Origin: a virus
IMG/VR virus record: IMGVR_UViG_3300023443_000483
Coordinates: 1 to 29,074 of that record
Length of the DNA stretch: 29,074 nucleotides
Strand: one strand, 5' to 3'
Both the position numbers and the translations under genes were made by a program. The number at the start of each line of letters is the position of its first letter. Within the stretch, counting starts at the first letter, position 1. This document shows, piece by piece, positions 22,304 to 28,826 of this stretch. The notes below the pieces were generated by a model. That model saw nothing but the letters and a program-made list of their open reading frames with translations, was not told the DNA's origin and searched no databases.

Positions 22304-22648
22304 ATGTTTACCCTTGCTCAATTGTCACCGGTGCCGGAGGTAGCTTTGCCAGCTGAGTGGGGTTTTTGGCTGGTTGGTTTTCTGGTTTTTATTATTCTAA
22401 CACTGGCAGGATTTATTTTTCTCATTTTCAAACTTGCTCAAAAAGGACTGGGTACAGCTTGGGACGATGCCAAAAAAATTCATGGTGAAGCAATTGAGGA
22501 ATTAACCTATATAAGAAAAGAACAGGTTAAGCAGGGTAAATCAATTGTGCTGATTGAGGCAGACCTAAAAGAAACTAAATATAGCGTTCAAACTTTAACT
22601 CGGAAAATTCGGTGTAAAGAACTAGATACTATGACAGGTATTGAATAA
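22304..22648 (+). CDS. Putative holin
   Basis: Encodes 114 aa with one strong hydrophobic segment (about 22-45, GFWLVGFLVFIILTLAGFIF) and a long charged coiled-coil-like tail (EAIEELTYIRKEQVKQGKS). The size, single span and position at the start of the lysis block, straight before a phospholipase-like and a lipoprotein gene, suggest a holin or other pore former. No holin family is recognised by sequence. An alternative is a membrane anchor like an i-spanin, though its tail is shorter than usual. Confidence 0.5.
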   Translation: MFTLAQLSPVPEVALPAEWGFWLVGFLVFIILTLAGFIFLIFKLAQKGLGTAWDDAKKIHGEAIEELTYIRKEQVKQGKSIVLIEADLKETKYSVQTLTRKIRCKELDTMTGIE

Positions 22649-23004
22649 TGAAAGCATACAATCCAGAGAAACGGTACTTAGGCCCGGATGGACACTGGTT
22701 AACACCACTTATCCCGCCAAACCCGCCAAACGTCCCACAGCTATACTTATATTGGAATAGAGCAGCATATAATCATGATGTTGGTTACACTGGGAAAAAG
22801 AAAACCGGTTTATTTGGGTGGCTTTCAAATATGATAACTCGTAAAAAAATTGATGATCAGTTTCATGATGAACTTTTTACAGGTATACGAGATATTGAAA
22901 ACACTTTATCTGATCAAGAATTACAAGAGGCTATGATATATGCAGACATTGTTTATAAAGCGGTTCGTTTTGGTGGTTGGACTTTTTATCGTAACGGGGT
23001 GTAG
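22648..23004 (+). CDS. Phospholipase A2-like protein of the lysis block
   Basis: Encodes 118 aa. The region about 36-75 reads AAYNHDVGYTGKKK followed by KKIDDQFHDELF. A His-Asp-x-x-Tyr box (HDVGY) is the active-site signature of secreted phospholipases A2, where the His and Asp bind and activate water, and the downstream D-x-x-F-x-D helix fits parvovirus/bacterial PLA2-like domains. An N-terminal proline stretch (TPLIPPNPPNVP) precedes it. The ATG overlaps the holin candidate stop by one base. A lipase in the lysis block could weaken the membrane at release. The lipoprotein gene starts inside its 3' end. Confidence 0.6.
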   Translation: MKAYNPEKRYLGPDGHWLTPLIPPNPPNVPQLYLYWNRAAYNHDVGYTGKKKTGLFGWLSNMITRKKIDDQFHDELFTGIRDIENTLSDQELQEAMIYADIVYKAVRFGGWTFYRNGV

Positions 23005-23140
23005 TGTGACGATTGTTTATGCCCCTAAATCAGTTTGTAATCATGGTGACAACAACAAAACAGAAATTCAGGGCAGCGATTTAAAAGATAATCAAGCCAC
23101 TCAAGAGAGTAGCTTGCGCTTTAAGATTCCTTGGAAATAA
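22940..23140 (+). CDS. Small lipoprotein, candidate outer-membrane spanin
   Basis: Encodes 66 aa. A signal peptide with Lys-Arg (7-8), hydrophobic core VLVVGLFIV and lipobox V-T-G-C (18-21) is clear; the mature protein is about 46 aa, starting at C21. GAGG is nine bases upstream. It starts 65 nt inside the phospholipase-like gene in a different frame, the arrangement used by Rz/Rz1-type spanin pairs. It is not notably Pro-rich, unlike many Rz1 proteins. Its 3' end overlaps the convergent regulator gene by 20 nt. Confidence 0.65.
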   Translation: MQTLFIKRFVLVVGLFIVTGCSVTIVYAPKSVCNHGDNNKTEIQGSDLKDNQATQESSLRFKIPWK

Positions 23141-23411
23141 TAATTTCTAATACACCGTCAAGCGCACGGGTGATTATATCAATCTCCTTTTCAGATAATT
23201 TAGTAAGTGCTTGATATACCTGTAAAGCTCTCATATTTATATTGGGCTCATTATTAAATATTGCATTATAGCCGATATCATTAAGCCCATCAGAGAAATT
23301 GCCCTTTCCTTTTTCAGTAATAAAATCAGATAATTCTTGAGTAAGGCGCACAGTTTTAGAAACAGTACGATTTTTTGTTGCCGGTCTCCCCATATTTTTA
23401 TTTGAACTCAT
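23121..23411 (-). CDS. Putative ribbon-helix-helix-type regulator
   Basis: Encodes 96 aa from ATG 23411 (AAAGG eight bases upstream). The frame extends further up to 23540, but that stretch contains two hairpins and overlaps the neighbouring gene, so the short form is preferred. A basic start MSSNKNMGRPATKNRTVS followed by KTVRLTQELSDFITEKG fits the strand-helix of Arc/MetJ-type repressors, and the second half is a long helix (EKEIDIITRALDGVLEII). Likely a DNA-binding dimer. Downstream of the HTH regulator on the same strand, so probably part of the same control operon. Confidence 0.55.
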   Translation of the reverse strand: MSSNKNMGRPATKNRTVSKTVRLTQELSDFITEKGKGNFSDGLNDIGYNAIFNNEPNINMRALQVYQALTKLSEKEIDIITRALDGVLEIIISKES

Positions 23412-23452
23412 ATCATTAACCTTTATGTTATTATTGTTGAGTTGGCTTTGTT

Positions 23453-23471
23453 CCCGGTTTAAAACACCGGG
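23453..23471. other. Small inverted repeat
   Basis: CCCGGT (23453-23458) and ACCGGG (23466-23471) can form a 6-bp stem with a 7-nt loop on either strand. On the forward strand it is followed by TTTCAAAC, a poor U-run. It lies between the two regulator genes and may be a minor processing or pausing site. Confidence 0.4.
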
Positions 23472-23496
23472 TTTCAAACTCCAGTCAGCTTTACAC

Positions 23497-23530
23497 GTTG
23501 CGGGGGTTGTAGCCCCTGCAACATTATTTT
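23497..23530 (+). terminator. Terminator of the late (+) transcript
   Basis: GTTGCGGGGG (23497-23506) pairs with CCCCTGCAAC (23513-23522), a 10-bp stem (one G-U pair) with a 6-nt loop; ATTATTTTTT follows on the forward strand. It lies about 360 bp past the last late gene, within the antisense regulator region, so it would stop late transcripts before they run into the HTH gene. The reverse-strand side lacks a U-run. Confidence 0.7.
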
Positions 23531-23868
23531 TTATATTCATTAAAAGCTTTCAAGAAATTACTGAAGAGTTTTATATCTTCGTTGCTAAAGTCTTTAAGCA
23601 TATCAAAGATTTGAAATAGCTGTTCATTCTTTTCTATCGTTCTAGAAACAATGCTTATACTATTTGCAGTGTTTGGTTTTACATATTTTTTTATGTAAGG
23701 ATCAAACTTCTCTCTTATTCTTTCCGGGGAAGCTCCACCACCGTTAAGTATTCTTTTTAGTGATGACTTGTCAGAATATCCAAGCAGCTTAGCGGCTTGT
23801 TCCAAAGTATATTTTTCTGTGACAATCCAAAGTTTGATAGCGTCCCTGTATTCTTTTGTTATATTCAT
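23524..23868 (-). CDS. Helix-turn-helix regulator
   Basis: Encodes 114 aa. ATG 23868 (GGAG six bases upstream) is chosen over a TTG at 23880 that coincides with this ribosome site. Residues 20-43 have the helix-turn-helix pattern TLEQAAKLLGYSDKSSLKRI, and a helical domain follows (GGGASPERIREKFDPYI). The C-terminal 50 residues are helical and could dimerise. Its promoter carries a palindromic operator (23912-23956) that is repeated at reverse cassette 2, so the protein may bind both sites and repress itself; that is inference. A late terminator overlaps its 3' end. Confidence 0.7.
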   Translation of the reverse strand: MNITKEYRDAIKLWIVTEKYTLEQAAKLLGYSDKSSLKRILNGGGASPERIREKFDPYIKKYVKPNTANSISIVSRTIEKNEQLFQIFDMLKDFSNEDIKLFSNFLKAFNEYKK

Positions 23869-23911
23869 TTTATACTCCAATTGTTTTTAATAGCGTTGTA
23901 GCGCTATAAAT

Positions 23912-23956
23912 ACATTAATGCGGTGTATTACTTTAGTCAAGCTTCTTGTAGTACAA
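23912..23956 (-). promoter_or_regulatory. Promoter and operator B of the HTH regulator
   Basis: On the reverse strand TTGACT (23940-23935) is followed after 17 bp by TAATGT (23917-23912). The -35 box lies between TGTATTAC (23924-23931) and TGTAGTACA (23947-23955), an imperfect inverted repeat. It matches operator A at 26 of 33 positions (11165-11197 vs 23924-23956). Further down, TAGCG/CGCTA (23891-23906) forms another small palindrome near the expected transcript start. Confidence 0.7.
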
Positions 23957-23966
23957 ATATGATTTG

Positions 23967-23996
23967 TTGACATGTTTTGAAATATAAAAATAATAC
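23967..23996 (+). promoter_or_regulatory. Divergent forward promoter for 24042-24670
   Basis: A perfect TTGACA (23967-23972) is followed after 18 bp by TAATAC (23991-23996), a moderate -10 match. It is positioned to serve the two genes at 24042-24670. It is divergent from and close to operator B, so the same regulator may affect both. Confidence 0.5.
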
Positions 23997-24041
23997 ATTA
24001 CTGTGAATGCCATCGATGTTTTAATTTTTTTGGAGTGAAAA

Positions 24042-24245
24042 TTGAATATTAGAGCTGAGTCTATAGCCGGTATATTTGGAGCAGTCTTAATAATAGCCTG
24101 TTTATGTTCTATTCCCGTTTGTACAATTATCTTTGCACCTCATTTAATTGAATCATTTTTTTTATTCTGTACTGAAGCAGTTAAATATTGTTTTTATTTT
24201 TGTGTTATTATGCTTCTTGTATTTCTTTTTGAGATCAATAAATGA
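24042..24245 (+). CDS. Small membrane protein, TTG start
   Basis: Encodes 67 aa with two hydrophobic segments, about 8-32 (AGIFGAVLIIACLCSIPVCT) and 46-64 (VKYCFYFCVIMLLVFLFEI). TTG start with GGAG six bases before. Its stop overlaps the next ATG (ATGA), so the pair is coupled. Function unknown; as a divergent neighbour of the regulator, it could be one of the genes controlled by it. Confidence 0.65.
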   Translation: MNIRAESIAGIFGAVLIIACLCSIPVCTIIFAPHLIESFFLFCTEAVKYCFYFCVIMLLVFLFEINK

Positions 24246-24670
24246 CTGAAAAGAAATATACTACAAAGCCTTTTGAATCTATTGTTGAAATGATGATTTC
24301 TCACAAGAAAAAAGAGAATGTTATTTTTACTTATAAAAAACAAAAGTCAAAAAATGATAAACCTAAAATAATGAACGGGAAAAACGAAATGAAACTTATG
24401 ATTGATAATACTTTTAAAGAAGCTCTAAAGCTTTGGTTTTATAATGGAATTTATCCGGGCAGTTGGACAATAGCTTTAATTATAAAGGATTATGAAACTT
24501 GCATTTTTAATGCACATCCTTTAATATTACCTCATTTAAAAGATCATTTAATATATGTTGATGAGTATTTACCTATAGAAGCAAAAGATATACAAAAATG
24601 GGAAGGCTTCAACAGACTATCAGAAGATGAAAAAATTAAAATTAAAAAACCAAATCCGGCTTTGTGTTAA
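24242..24670 (+). CDS. Unknown 142-aa protein
   Basis: Encodes 142 aa, Lys-rich in the first half (KKKENVIFTYKKQKSKNDKP) and ending with a domain containing FKEALKLWFYNGIYPGSWTI and AHPLILPHLKDHLIYVDEYL. No family recognised; the pattern of a C-terminal small alpha/beta domain after a basic arm suggests nucleic-acid or protein binding, but this is inference. It follows a membrane gene by ATGA overlap and is followed by an intrinsic terminator. Confidence 0.6.
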   Translation: MTEKKYTTKPFESIVEMMISHKKKENVIFTYKKQKSKNDKPKIMNGKNEMKLMIDNTFKEALKLWFYNGIYPGSWTIALIIKDYETCIFNAHPLILPHLKDHLIYVDEYLPIEAKDIQKWEGFNRLSEDEKIKIKKPNPALC

Positions 24671-24701
24671 CCATATTGCGGACTTGCTCGATATGGTTTT
24701 T
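24669..24701 (+). terminator. Intrinsic terminator after 24670
   Basis: AACCATAT (24669-24676) pairs with ATATGGTT (24691-24698), followed by a T-run (24697-24701). It overlaps the stop codon of the 142-aa gene, as often seen for compact phage operons. The 14-nt loop is somewhat large. Confidence 0.65.
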
Positions 24702-24703
24702 CC

Positions 24704-24915
24704 GGGGTTTATGTATAGTCTGGTCGGGGTTTTTCTGTCGGGGTCAATATTTTAGTATCGGCCCATTTTACATAAGTTGTTGATTACAAACGACTGAGTA
24801 CACCGGCATTATCTCTGTTTGAATAAGTCCTTCAGACTGATATTTGAGCACGAATGAGTCGGGATTTTAGGTGTTTTGGTCGGGTTTTTGGGGGTTTTTC
24901 TGGTCGGTGTTTTGG
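24704..24915 (+). repeat. G/T-rich non-coding stretch with repeated motifs
   Basis: Between the terminator and the reverse operon end (24702-24866) no gene is seen. GGGG runs occur at 24704, 24726 and 24740, and GGTCGGGGTTTTTCTG is echoed past 24866 in the 3' end of the reverse gene (GGTCGGGTTTTTGGGGG). On the reverse strand it encodes the Gln/Asn/Pro tail of that gene (KNPQKPDQNT). Possible recombination remnant or G-rich structure. Confidence 0.4.
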
Positions 24916-25433
24916 CTTCTCTGCTTCGCTCGAAATTCTTTTAAAGTTTGACACAAGCCTTTATAATTTTTATCCTTTGTTTGTTTTGGGGTTTTCTTTT
25001 CGGGATTTAAAGCGTTCCACTTTCTCTTGAATTGCCTGAGTTTTGTTATTTCATCACGAAGGTCATCCAACTTCTTTGATGTATTATTGATAATGTCTTT
25101 ACTCTCTTGATCAAGAAATGCATTCTCAGCCTCAAGCTTATCAACCTTGTTTTGAAGTATCACAACCCTGTCTTTCAGCTTATGATTTTGTATAACAATT
25201 TCATCAAATGTCAGCATTCGAAATTCATTCTTAATTAGTGCCGCGTTATCATTTTCAAACCCTCCTATGACTCTGCAACAATTGTTTACAAAACCTGTGC
25301 AGCGGCTATCTTCATAACAAGATGAATGTTCAAACCATTCACCATCTTTATAATAGAAATTAACAATATGTGAATTGGTTGAATGTTTAAGGTTTGTTGC
25401 ATTATACATCGTAATGTACCAACCATTTTTCAT
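24867..25433 (-). CDS. Unknown coiled-coil protein, end of early operon
   Basis: Encodes 188 aa. The N-terminal domain (about 1-70) is Cys-rich with NFYYKDGEWFEHSSC and CTGFVNNCC; residues about 80-135 form a coiled coil (LQNKVDKLEAENAFLDQES), followed by a Lys/Gln-rich tail with KNPQKPDQNT. The N-terminal domain resembles the gene at 27506 (IFYKENGSWF), suggesting paralogy. It shares a DNAAL(I/V)K segment with 25654-26031, encoded by nearly identical DNA (22 of 24 bases, 25237-25260 vs 25838-25861). Overlaps the upstream gene by 4 nt. Function unknown. Confidence 0.65.
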   Translation of the reverse strand: MKNGWYITMYNATNLKHSTNSHIVNFYYKDGEWFEHSSCYEDSRCTGFVNNCCRVIGGFENDNAALIKNEFRMLTFDEIVIQNHKLKDRVVILQNKVDKLEAENAFLDQESKDIINNTSKKLDDLRDEITKLRQFKRKWNALNPEKKTPKQTKDKNYKGLCQTLKEFRAKQRSQNTDQKNPQKPDQNT

Positions 25434-25657
25434 TCTATACTTTCCTTATTCTCGATCATTGAGGCTTCAAAATAAATACCGTCAAAAGCTTCACACTTTT
25501 CGCACCACTGTGCACTTAAATAAACATTTTCTGATATCCCTTCATGCTCTTCATATACTAGTGATTCATACGGCTCTTGGTCTGCTTGCCATTCTGACAC
25601 ATACGAGGTTAAAGTTATTAATTTATTATTGCATTGCTTACACGGACTGATACTCAT
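25430..25657 (-). CDS. Small zinc-binding-type protein
   Basis: Encodes 75 aa starting MSISPCKQCNNKLITLTSYV. A CKQC and a C-terminal-side WCEKCEAFD give two C-x-x-C pairs, the pattern of a zinc ribbon. Acidic middle (EEHEGISENVYLS). No specific family recognised. Coupled by 4-nt overlaps (ATGA) on both sides in the early operon. Confidence 0.65.
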   Translation of the reverse strand: MSISPCKQCNNKLITLTSYVSEWQADQEPYESLVYEEHEGISENVYLSAQWCEKCEAFDGIYFEASMIENKESIE

Positions 25658-26031
25658 CCTTTACCGCCTTTATATTCATCACATTCAAAATTTTTATTTA
25701 ACAGATTACATATCAACGTTTCTCTTTCTGAAAGGTCGTCATTCACACAGAATATTAGGACGGCTTTTGAATGGCTTTTTCTGAATTCGATAACCTCCTT
25801 TTTTAACTCCGCGTTTTCCTTTTCGAGTTTCTTAACCAGTGCCGCGTTATCCTTATCAAACGATTTTTCTTTAAGCTGGACATACTTAGATTCTAAATCT
25901 CCGACATCTTCAGACTTACAAAAAGATCCTTTTTTTGGGCCAAATGACATCTTTCTAGGAGGGCTATAATAAGAATCGTATCTGTCTAACTCAATATCCT
26001 TAAACTCTTGCATCCTATTAAACTCACTCAT
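25654..26031 (-). CDS. Unknown protein with central coiled coil
   Basis: Encodes 125 aa. Starts with MSEFNRMQEFKDIELDRYD, then a coiled coil (about 45-85) with the DNAALVKKLEKENAELKKEV segment, and ends in a small alpha/beta domain (AVLIFCVNDDLSERETLICN). The DNAAL segment repeats one in the gene at 24867-25433. Overlaps its neighbours by 4 nt. No assigned role. Confidence 0.65.
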   Translation of the reverse strand: MSEFNRMQEFKDIELDRYDSYYSPPRKMSFGPKKGSFCKSEDVGDLESKYVQLKEKSFDKDNAALVKKLEKENAELKKEVIEFRKSHSKAVLIFCVNDDLSERETLICNLLNKNFECDEYKGGKG

Positions 26032-26330
26032 TCTTTACCGCCTTCTATTGCCTTAAGTACTGCTTTACATATCGCTTCAGGGAGTTTGCCAGATCCCACA
26101 TTAGCGGTAGTAAGGGATACACAATAATCACCTCCATTATACGACGATCTAACCCTGATAAAAGCCTCATTTTCAATGTCAAGTTTTCGCCAACCTTCCA
26201 ACACTTCAAAAGCCTGCGCAATATCCTTGTGTGGATTCCAATTCAATACCTCAAATTCAGCATCCATTAAATTCACTATAAAATCATGCCCTGCAATTTT
26301 CGCCAGTTTTATTAAGTCTTGTTTATTCAT
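26028..26330 (-). CDS. Phage ABA-sandwich-domain-like protein
   Basis: Encodes 100 aa from ATG 26330, chosen because it overlaps the stop of the 56-aa gene (ATGA) rather than a TTG at 26351. Pattern LNWNPHKDIAQAFEVLEGW followed by strands and the C-terminal LPEAICKAVLKAIEGG is that of the small phage ABA-sandwich family, widely present in early regions; function unknown. Cysteine-poor and probably soluble. Confidence 0.65.
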   Translation of the reverse strand: MNKQDLIKLAKIAGHDFIVNLMDAEFEVLNWNPHKDIAQAFEVLEGWRKLDIENEAFIRVRSSYNGGDYCVSLTTANVGSGKLPEAICKAVLKAIEGGKE

Positions 26331-26497
26331 CTCCTCATCACTTGTTGCCAATCTCTAATTTTAGCCGCATCATAGAATCGCCCGTCCTCAATTGCCTTAG
26401 TCTTCAGGCTGTCCAAATCTGACATCTTGCATAGATGCCATTTATCAATCTTTTTTATCTGGCACTTATGACAAATTATTTCTTCACCGTCATTCAT
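26327..26497 (-). CDS. 56-aa Cys/His protein between two early genes
   Basis: A short gene fitting between 26494 and 26330: its ATG overlaps the upstream stop as ATGA (26494-26497) and its TGA overlaps the next ATG (26327-26330). Ribosome site AAGGAG nine bases upstream. The product starts MNDGEEIICHKCQIKKIDKW and has C-H-K-C and H-L-C ligand-like residues, suggesting a small zinc-binding protein. Without it there would be a 160-nt gap in an otherwise fully overlapping operon, which supports it. Confidence 0.65.
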   Translation of the reverse strand: MNDGEEIICHKCQIKKIDKWHLCKMSDLDSLKTKAIEDGRFYDAAKIRDWQQVMRR

Positions 26498-26937
26498 TTT
26501 ATGCTCTCCTTATTCATAATGAATACTGTCTCACAATCCCATCCATATAGGTTATACTCTTGTCCAAATCTTGTTCTGATCTCACCGTCATCGGTTAAGT
26601 ATATTGCGTCAAAACCCCGGCTAATTAAATCTTCAAAATCAGGAACTTTTAGAAAGTCCCAACCACGATAAGCAGTCCATTTTATTTTGGTCAAATCTTT
26701 TAAAGAATCAATCACTAGAGTGTTACCACTATATATGAAATTGAATGATGTTTTAAGATCTTCTATGCCCATTGAAGTACTCGCACGGCTCCAACTATGC
26801 AAAGAGTCATGAGGGGAAGACCAGAGGCCGCCAGTAGGCTTATTTAAAGAACCGCGTCTGTTTTTAACTGGTTGAAATTTTTCTGTCTCAAATGAGTTGC
26901 CACAACCATAGGTAATACATTTAATTGTCTTAATCAT
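26494..26937 (-). CDS. Conserved phage protein with KPxGGLWxSP motif
   Basis: Encodes 147 aa. The motif NKPTGGLWSSPHDSLHSW (residues about 32-49) occurs in a family of small phage proteins of unknown function; the GGLW-S-P segment is their hallmark. Downstream are segments FIYSGNTLVIDSLKDL and FEDLISRGFDAIYLTDDGEI, with a C-terminal YGWDCETVFIMNKESIK. A nucleotide-binding or ADP-ribosyl-type role is conceivable because similar G-L-W loops occur there, but I see no catalytic set. Overlaps its neighbours by 8 nt and 4 nt. Confidence 0.6.
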   Translation of the reverse strand: MIKTIKCITYGCGNSFETEKFQPVKNRRGSLNKPTGGLWSSPHDSLHSWSRASTSMGIEDLKTSFNFIYSGNTLVIDSLKDLTKIKWTAYRGWDFLKVPDFEDLISRGFDAIYLTDDGEIRTRFGQEYNLYGWDCETVFIMNKESIK

Positions 26938-27127
26938 TTTTAGATTCTTTTATGATTCTCTTACATTCTGCCATATCAAAACCCGTGTCATTGTCTAGTT
27001 CATTATCCAATACGTCAAAGATAATTTTGAGTATTGTCATAAACGTTGCTTTGCTGATTTTACCCTCCATATGATCACAAGACATATTATATAAAAGCTG
27101 TGCACAGCGTATTGATTCTTCAGACAT
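26930..27127 (-). CDS. Unknown 65-aa protein
   Basis: Encodes 65 aa from ATG 27127; the longer frame to 27202 runs through the upstream gene. The start overlaps the previous stop in the ATGTCTGA style (8 nt), like the terminase small subunit. Acidic, helical (FDVLDNELDNDTGFDMAECK). No family recognised. Confidence 0.6.
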   Translation of the reverse strand: MSEESIRCAQLLYNMSCDHMEGKISKATFMTILKIIFDVLDNELDNDTGFDMAECKRIIKESKND

Positions 27128-27509
27128 AACTGATATCCGGTATGGGAAATTCTTTGTTAATTTGCTTCCATAAATGCAAGGTGAAAGGGTGACAGTCAAC
27201 ATATTGACTTTTTGATGGGTGATACTGGATTACACATTCTTCAGGCTTCCAAAATACAGATTTTACAAAACACATTTCAGCCCATGTTGGAACCACTTCT
27301 TTAACCTTTTTGTTTTTGCGCTCTATAACGTGCGCGCTGACATGTTCCCAGCCTGTATAATTATCAGTGCCGCTTGAGACAATAAATATACGTCTCTGAG
27401 GTATTGTAGTCGGAATTAAAAAGGCACCGGTTAACCCTTGTTCATCAGTAGAGGACATTAAACCGTCGACGATTCTGTGTGTATTAAGATGAAGGCTGTT
27501 TTCTTTCAT
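27120..27509 (-). CDS. DUF7694-like conserved phage protein
   Basis: Encodes 129 aa. The central GWEHVSAHVIERKNKKVKEV and then PTWAEMCFVKSVFWKPEECV and IQYHPSKSQYVDCHPFTLHL fit a widespread small phage protein family (domain DUF7694), whose members lie in early regions and have no known role. The motif string W-x-E-M-C...F-W-x-P-E...Q-Y-H-P is well preserved. Overlap of 4 nt with the upstream gene. Confidence 0.75.
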   Translation of the reverse strand: MKENSLHLNTHRIVDGLMSSTDEQGLTGAFLIPTTIPQRRIFIVSSGTDNYTGWEHVSAHVIERKNKKVKEVVPTWAEMCFVKSVFWKPEECVIQYHPSKSQYVDCHPFTLHLWKQINKEFPIPDISYV

Positions 27510-27856
27510 TCTACCCAGTCCCCGTTTGATTCAAATATATCCAGTGAATGATCTTTTGATGCATTACATGATAAGAACCAACTACCATTTTCTTTATAAA
27601 ATATATGTAAATTATACATACCACATTTTGATCTTTTTAAACCTTCATAATATATAATTACTTTTGGGTCATTTGGTTCATTGTGATCATCATATAAATA
27701 TTGCTTATTTTCAATGTAAGTATTTATTATATTGCTACTAATTAAATCTTTCTTGCCGCTGGATAATACTGTAAAAGTGCCATCCTCATTAACTCTCACA
27801 TCATGAGGATGGCGTTCTACAATAAAATTAACTATATGGAAGCTGTCAGTTCTCAT
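27506..27856 (-). CDS. Unknown 116-aa protein
   Basis: Encodes 116 aa, beta-rich, beginning MRTDSFHIVNFIVERHPHDV. The part YNLHIFYKENGSWFLSCNAS resembles NFYYKDGEWFEHSSC of the gene at 24867-25433, so the two may share a domain by duplication. Start and stop overlap neighbours by ATGA. Function not recognised. Confidence 0.6.
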   Translation of the reverse strand: MRTDSFHIVNFIVERHPHDVRVNEDGTFTVLSSGKKDLISSNIINTYIENKQYLYDDHNEPNDPKVIIYYEGLKRSKCGMYNLHIFYKENGSWFLSCNASKDHSLDIFESNGDWVE

Positions 27857-28119
27857 TCCTTATCCAAGGATTCAACCATCTTTGTTATTAGTTCTTTATA
27901 ATCTTCAGCGATTTCTAAAGACTGGGTTAGTTTTAAATCTTCTTCTGAAAGAGCTGTTAAAATCTTTTCATTAAGTTCAACAATATCACTATTAGAAACC
28001 TGTAAATGAGCTAAAATCTTAAGAGATTCTTTTAATAATGACCGGTAACTTATAATGATTCCCATATTATAACCGAGTTTAAAAATCAGTTCTTGTCTGT
28101 CCACATTTTCTAAATTCAT
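27853..28119 (-). CDS. Unknown helical protein
   Basis: Encodes 88 aa from ATG 28119 (overlapping the methyltransferase stop as ATGA; a longer frame to 28143 is not needed). Almost wholly helical, with LLKESLKILAHLQVSNSDIV and KLTQSLEIAEDYKELI. No signal, membrane part or known family. Being coupled directly behind the methyltransferase it may be its partner; that is inference. Confidence 0.6.
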   Translation of the reverse strand: MNLENVDRQELIFKLGYNMGIIISYRSLLKESLKILAHLQVSNSDIVELNEKILTALSEEDLKLTQSLEIAEDYKELITKMVESLDKE

Positions 28120-28826
28120 TTTAGCTCTTTCCTTCCATTCCAAATCTGTAAAACCGGGTTTTGTCTAGCACTTCTTGAATACATAAATTTATTATAAATA
28201 CTATCATGTGAATATTTTAAGATTTTCTTTTCGCCGTGAACAGCAGTATGCCCATAATGAATATAAGTTTCACAGTTATCAAGAATCCATTCTTCATCAC
28301 ATCCGAACACATTTTTATCATTTTGAGTTACCCATGATGCAACTACCACTTGAGGCTTGTATTTTAAAATGGCTTTTTTGTAATCTATCTTTTTTACGTC
28401 GTTTGGGTAAAAAATAGTAGGACAGTTACCCTCTTTATATTTCTTTTTTATTTCCGGCCATTCCTGCATTTTGTTATCTGTTCTATGAATTCCGAGCGCA
28501 CGGCCTAAACAGCCGTTGCCTGAACCTATTTCAATAGCCGTACGGCCATCAATGAGAAAATGTACAGTTGAGATAAGCTCAAGAGTTGGAAGGCCATAGA
28601 ATCCGTATATATGGCAAAATAAAGAAAGTTGATCCTGATTAAACTTTTTATAGAAATCTGTAGACATTGGCTGGAGTATACGCCCGTCTAATGCTTCTAT
28701 TTCCAGCTGTGAAATATCATGATTATATGAAAGTTCTCTTGCGCCTCCATTCAAAAATTGATCTAAGATCATTTTGTGACCGTTTGGTAGTGTTTTATTT
28801 ATTTCTCTAATCTGTTGTTTTTTCAT
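28116..28826 (-). CDS. SAM-dependent methyltransferase
   Basis: Encodes 236 aa of Rossmann class I type. The SAM-binding loop (motif I) is AIEIGSGNGCLG (97-108), followed by HRTDNKM (114-120, D117 as the second acidic site) and a strand VVVASWVTQND (160-170) in the motif IV position. The N-terminal 90 residues are helical and have no clear family. The target (DNA, RNA or protein) cannot be told from sequence: no DPPY/NPPY box typical of DNA adenine enzymes is present; SWVTQND occupies that place. Overlaps both neighbours as ATGA. Could modify phage DNA or a host molecule. Confidence 0.7.
   Translation of the reverse strand: MKKQQIREINKTLPNGHKMILDQFLNGGARELSYNHDISQLEIEALDGRILQPMSTDFYKKFNQDQLSLFCHIYGFYGLPTLELISTVHFLIDGRTAIEIGSGNGCLGRALGIHRTDNKMQEWPEIKKKYKEGNCPTIFYPNDVKKIDYKKAILKYKPQVVVASWVTQNDKNVFGCDEEWILDNCETYIHYGHTAVHGEKKILKYSHDSIYNKFMYSRSARQNPVLQIWNGRKELK

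Noticed and set aside
23412-23540. N-terminal extension of the ribbon-helix-helix-type gene
   Set aside because: The 43 extra codons cover two hairpins and the end of the HTH gene, while ATG 23411 has a good ribosome site.
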